Positions 61,148 through 64,000 of a stretch of DNA of 64,000 bases are shown here, piece after piece. The notes beneath the pieces were generated by a model. That model was not told the DNA's origin and did no database searches. It saw nothing but the letters and a program-made list of their open reading frames with translations. The DNA lies in contig CM076854.1 of NCBI GenBank assembly GCA_039519185.1, positions 73,403,948 to 73,467,947 of the forward strand, read 5' to 3'. Position numbers and translations under genes: made by a program. Source of the stretch: Astragalus membranaceus. Its lineage: Eukaryota; Streptophyta; Magnoliopsida; Fabales; Fabaceae. How positions within the stretch are numbered: the first letter of the stretch is position 1; each line of letters opens with the position of its first letter.

Positions 61148-61425
61148 GAGTGCCATCGTAAGGCCCAAACGAGAGCCGCCGAGCGGCCTAAAAGAGTGCC
61201 ATCGAATGGCCCAAACGAGACCCGCCGAGCGGCCTAAAAAGAGTGCCATCGAGTGGCCCAAACGAGAGCCGCCGAGCGGCCTAAAAGAGTTCCATCGAAT
61301 GGCCCAAACGAGAGCTGCCGAGTGGCCTAAAAGAGGGCCACCGAATGGCCCGAACGATGCCGAACGGCCTATGCACCGCCGAGCGGCCTAAAAGAGTGCC
61401 ATCGAATGGCCCAAACGAGAGCCGC
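61148..61425 (+). repeat. 46-bp tandem repeat in the 3' UTR of element G
   Basis: Units of gagtgccatcgaatggccca followed by aacgagagccgccgagcggcctaaaa repeat about six times, the first two spaced 46 bp, with later indels. The inner gccgccgagcggc is palindromic. The array is cut off by the LTR at 61427. Confidence 0.88.
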
Positions 61426-61426
61426 C

Positions 61427-64000
61427 TGTCATACCCCAATTTTGTCTGGCTTAGGGCAAAACCCTAATTTTCAACCAAAAATAAATAAACCAAGTCTTAG
61501 CATTCATCCTAGAGGTTAGGAAGAGCATCATGCTTGCATCTTAGAAGTTTCAGAATGCATTTTAGGGTTAGAAAAGCATAGCATGGCATTTTAGAGCACT
61601 TTAGAGCATTTTTAGGGTTTCAAGGGTTTTTCTTAGTTCAAAGGGTATTTTGGTAATTTCGCCAAAAAGACTTATTTTCTCATCATGCATGCATTTCTAG
61701 AGTTTTAGGGTCATCCAAAGGGTCTTAGGATCATTGTTAGAGTGGAAATGAAGTTTGGAGCAAAATTAGGGTTTTTGGGACCAAAAGGGCATTTTGGTCA
61801 TTTCACTAAAATGAATAATTTCTCGGTAAAAACCACTATGCATCTCTTGAGGAATTTATGTGGGTCCAAGTGAGTGGAGTTGTGCATTTTTTTTTATGCA
61901 TCATAGGAGTATTTTTGGCATGAAATTCGGTTTTTGAACAAAAGGGTAAAATGGTCATTTCCTTTGGAGTGGGGTCAACAAATCAATTTTGGGATTGGTG
62001 AGATCATAAAATTCAGAGCCCAATCATTGAATCATGGGATATGGCCCAAAATGGCAAGAATTTAGAAGAATTATCTAGAAGGGAATAAGGAATATCCCTT
62101 TGAATTTTGAAAGGTCAAATGTAGTACAATAGTACAAGTTGCAATTCCACTCACTCTCTCTCCTTGGCTGCGAATTCCAGCCCCCTTTTCCCCCATTTTG
62201 ATTTATTTTATTGGTTGCAAATTGTGTTTAAATCATGGCCTTCCATTCAAGTGCTAAATGCAATCCTCACCCTTCATTTGAATTAAAATGGCACTCTTGT
62301 AATAAGCTTCATAGAAAAATACAATTTTGTAATTGAACTTATCCTTCACCACCATCCTTAAGCTGCGCCCCTCAGCCCTCTCTCTCCTCACTTTGTGCTT
62401 TCTAATTTCCCCTAATCCATGTGACATTTGATCTTGACCCTTGGTTCAAAACTAAAATGCAATCCTAGAGCACAATGGAAATCAAATGACCTAGAAGCCC
62501 TTAATGATAAGTGAACACTATATATACCTTCATATGATCAGCCCACACATCTTTTTAGCCTCACTCTCCATTCAAAAACCCTAGCACACCAACTCCTCTC
62601 CTCCCTCCTCCCTTGGCCGTAGCCCCCTCACTCCTCCTCCTCCATTTTCTTTTCAACTTCCATCCACTAAATCACCTCAAACTCACTCCATATTCATATA
62701 TCCTCTTCCTTTCATCTTTGATTCCACATTTACATCATCAAAGGGTCTGATCCTTCAAGGTTGCGTGGTTATTGTTGGTGATTTTGAAGATTGTTGGTGA
62801 TTGGTTACTCTTGATCTTCATTTCTACTCTTGTTTAGCTTGGAACTAAGGTATAACTTAAAATCCTTTGCATTTTCATCCACTTTCTTGCATCAAAATCC
62901 TTTTTCAACTTATATTTGCATCTCATAACATCATTTAAATGTAGATTAGGGGCTGTTGTGGGTGAGAGTTGGCATCTCACCCACTAAATAAGTGTGTTCT
63001 TGTGACTATGTGTTGATTATGTGTTGTTCTTGTGATTTGCTCTTTGTTCATGCGATTTTCACCAAATAAAAATTTATTTTTCCTTACCTTTTTGCTTCGG
63101 CCTAGAGCCTCTCTTGTTGGATAACATGTTTTCTTGCTTGTTCCTTGAAGTTTGATGGAATAAAATTGGTTAAGTTAGTCCTTCATGCTCTAAGGTTTGA
63201 TAGTGTAGAATTAGGGTTTTTATACTTTTTGTTCCCTCTTGTTTTTATGTTAATAAATGATGAAATGATGATTGTTTGAGTGTGATATACATGTGTAGAT
63301 CTTAGGGTTTATGTGTGTGTGTCTAATGATGTGATTTGGTTGCAAGAAATTTGTTGAATTTGAGCTTTATTGTGTATATGTATGTTTCGGCCATAAAGCC
63401 ATTTTTGTGACCAATTTACTTACTCAAATTTGTTGTTTGATCTTGTTTAATTAATTGTTGTGAATTGTGTTTTTTTCACTTTTTACCTTTTAGTTTTTAC
63501 CATTCACTTAAGTATTACTAAATAGTAAAAAACATTTTCTTACCTTCTTTTTACCTTTCACTTAAAACCCTAAAAAAAAACATTTTACCTTTTACTTTTA
63601 CCATTTACCTTCACTTAGATAATTCACCACCTTCACTTAAATAGGTTACCATTTCATTAATAATTTACCTTTACTTTTTACCTTTCTTAAATTACAGAAA
63701 GACCCAAAACATTTTCTAGTTTACATTTATAACTTTTCAACTTTACAAAATCAACCCAAAAATACTTTTTTACCACTTTTTCCTAAGACTCTAAAAACAC
63801 CAAAACATTTCACCATTTCCTAAGAATAAGGTAACTAGATTTTTACCACTTTTTATGACACACTCTCACACACTTGCACTTAAATAAAACCTTATTCACT
63901 CTCTTGCATTCTCATTTGCTTGTATCTCTTGCATACTCTCTTGTTTTAATCTTCATGCCTTTTGATATATTCATATCTCTTGCATATTCATTTGCACTCT
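61427..64000 (+). repeat. Ogre-type LTR H, running off the right edge
   Basis: Begins TGTCATACCCCAATTTTGTC, sharing its first 29 bases with element A's LTR, then diverges, so it is a different family or subfamily. There is no coding sequence over 2.57 kb: gagcattttagggtt-type phrases at 61500-61760, a TATA box, CT-rich leader-like sequence at 62550-62720, and tttaccttttact-type low-complexity sequence at 63470-63850. It could be the 5' LTR of a complete element to the right, or a solo LTR. Confidence 0.7.
62519..62527 (+). promoter_or_regulatory. TATA box in LTR H
   Basis: ctatatatacc is followed about 30-60 bp downstream by CA- and CT-rich sequence, as expected for an LTR promoter. Confidence 0.6.

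Overview
This window is plant nuclear DNA made almost entirely of nested transposable elements. The element families (Ogre/Tat and Athila Ty3-gypsy, a Ty1-copia with an initiator-Met primer site, CACTA transposons with tnp2) and spliceosomal-type introns point to a dicot. The Ogre-type LTR start TGTCATACCCCAATTTTGTC and the AATCGATT-rich LTRs suggest a papilionoid legume. That last step is inference. I see no intact host gene, rRNA, functional tRNA gene or CRISPR array.

Layout. (A) 1-14731: an Ogre-type Ty3-gypsy element, with its 5' LTR off-window, reading rightward: leader, broken extra ORF1 (DUF7745-like), gag-protease-G-patch, a 214-nt intron, RT-RNase H-second RNase H-integrase, 3' UTR repeats, and a 2.44-kb 3' LTR. 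A 351-bp foldback insertion with tRNA-like arms and a 5-bp target duplication lies in its leader. (B) 14732-about 24550: the 3' half of a second Tat-lineage element, cut in its RT by element A. It has a decayed pol, then a spliced antisense gene for a plant-mobile-domain protein, then the start of its 3' LTR. A 2.0-kb CACTA element carrying an IQD (calmodulin-binding) gene fragment sits in its 3' part. (C) 24880-39778: two inverted, diverged copies of an LTR-like repeat (D). One copy is split by a Ty1-copia element arranged LTR-gag-LTR-gag-LTR.

(E) 39779-about 51945: an Athila element (5' LTR, tRNA-Asp-type primer site, decayed gag) whose LTR is split by an 8.94-kb CACTA transposon. That transposon carries a tnp2 transposase gene and a complete five-exon Transposase_24 gene. 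(F) 51951-54464: a 2.5-kb non-autonomous LTR element in reverse orientation, filled with GC-rich minisatellites. (G) 54777-61426: a nearly full-length Tat-lineage gag-pol with one in-frame stop and two frameshifts near its start, followed by a 46-bp tandem array. (H) 61427-64000: the start of another Ogre-type LTR, running off the right edge.

The exact target duplications (GAGTG, AGA, AACTA, TCT, ACATG) and the nesting give the relative ages. A is younger than B; both CACTA elements, the copia array, the foldback and F are younger than the repeats they sit in. Nothing here acts as an operon. The functional units are the elements' own polyproteins and transposases, most of them broken.
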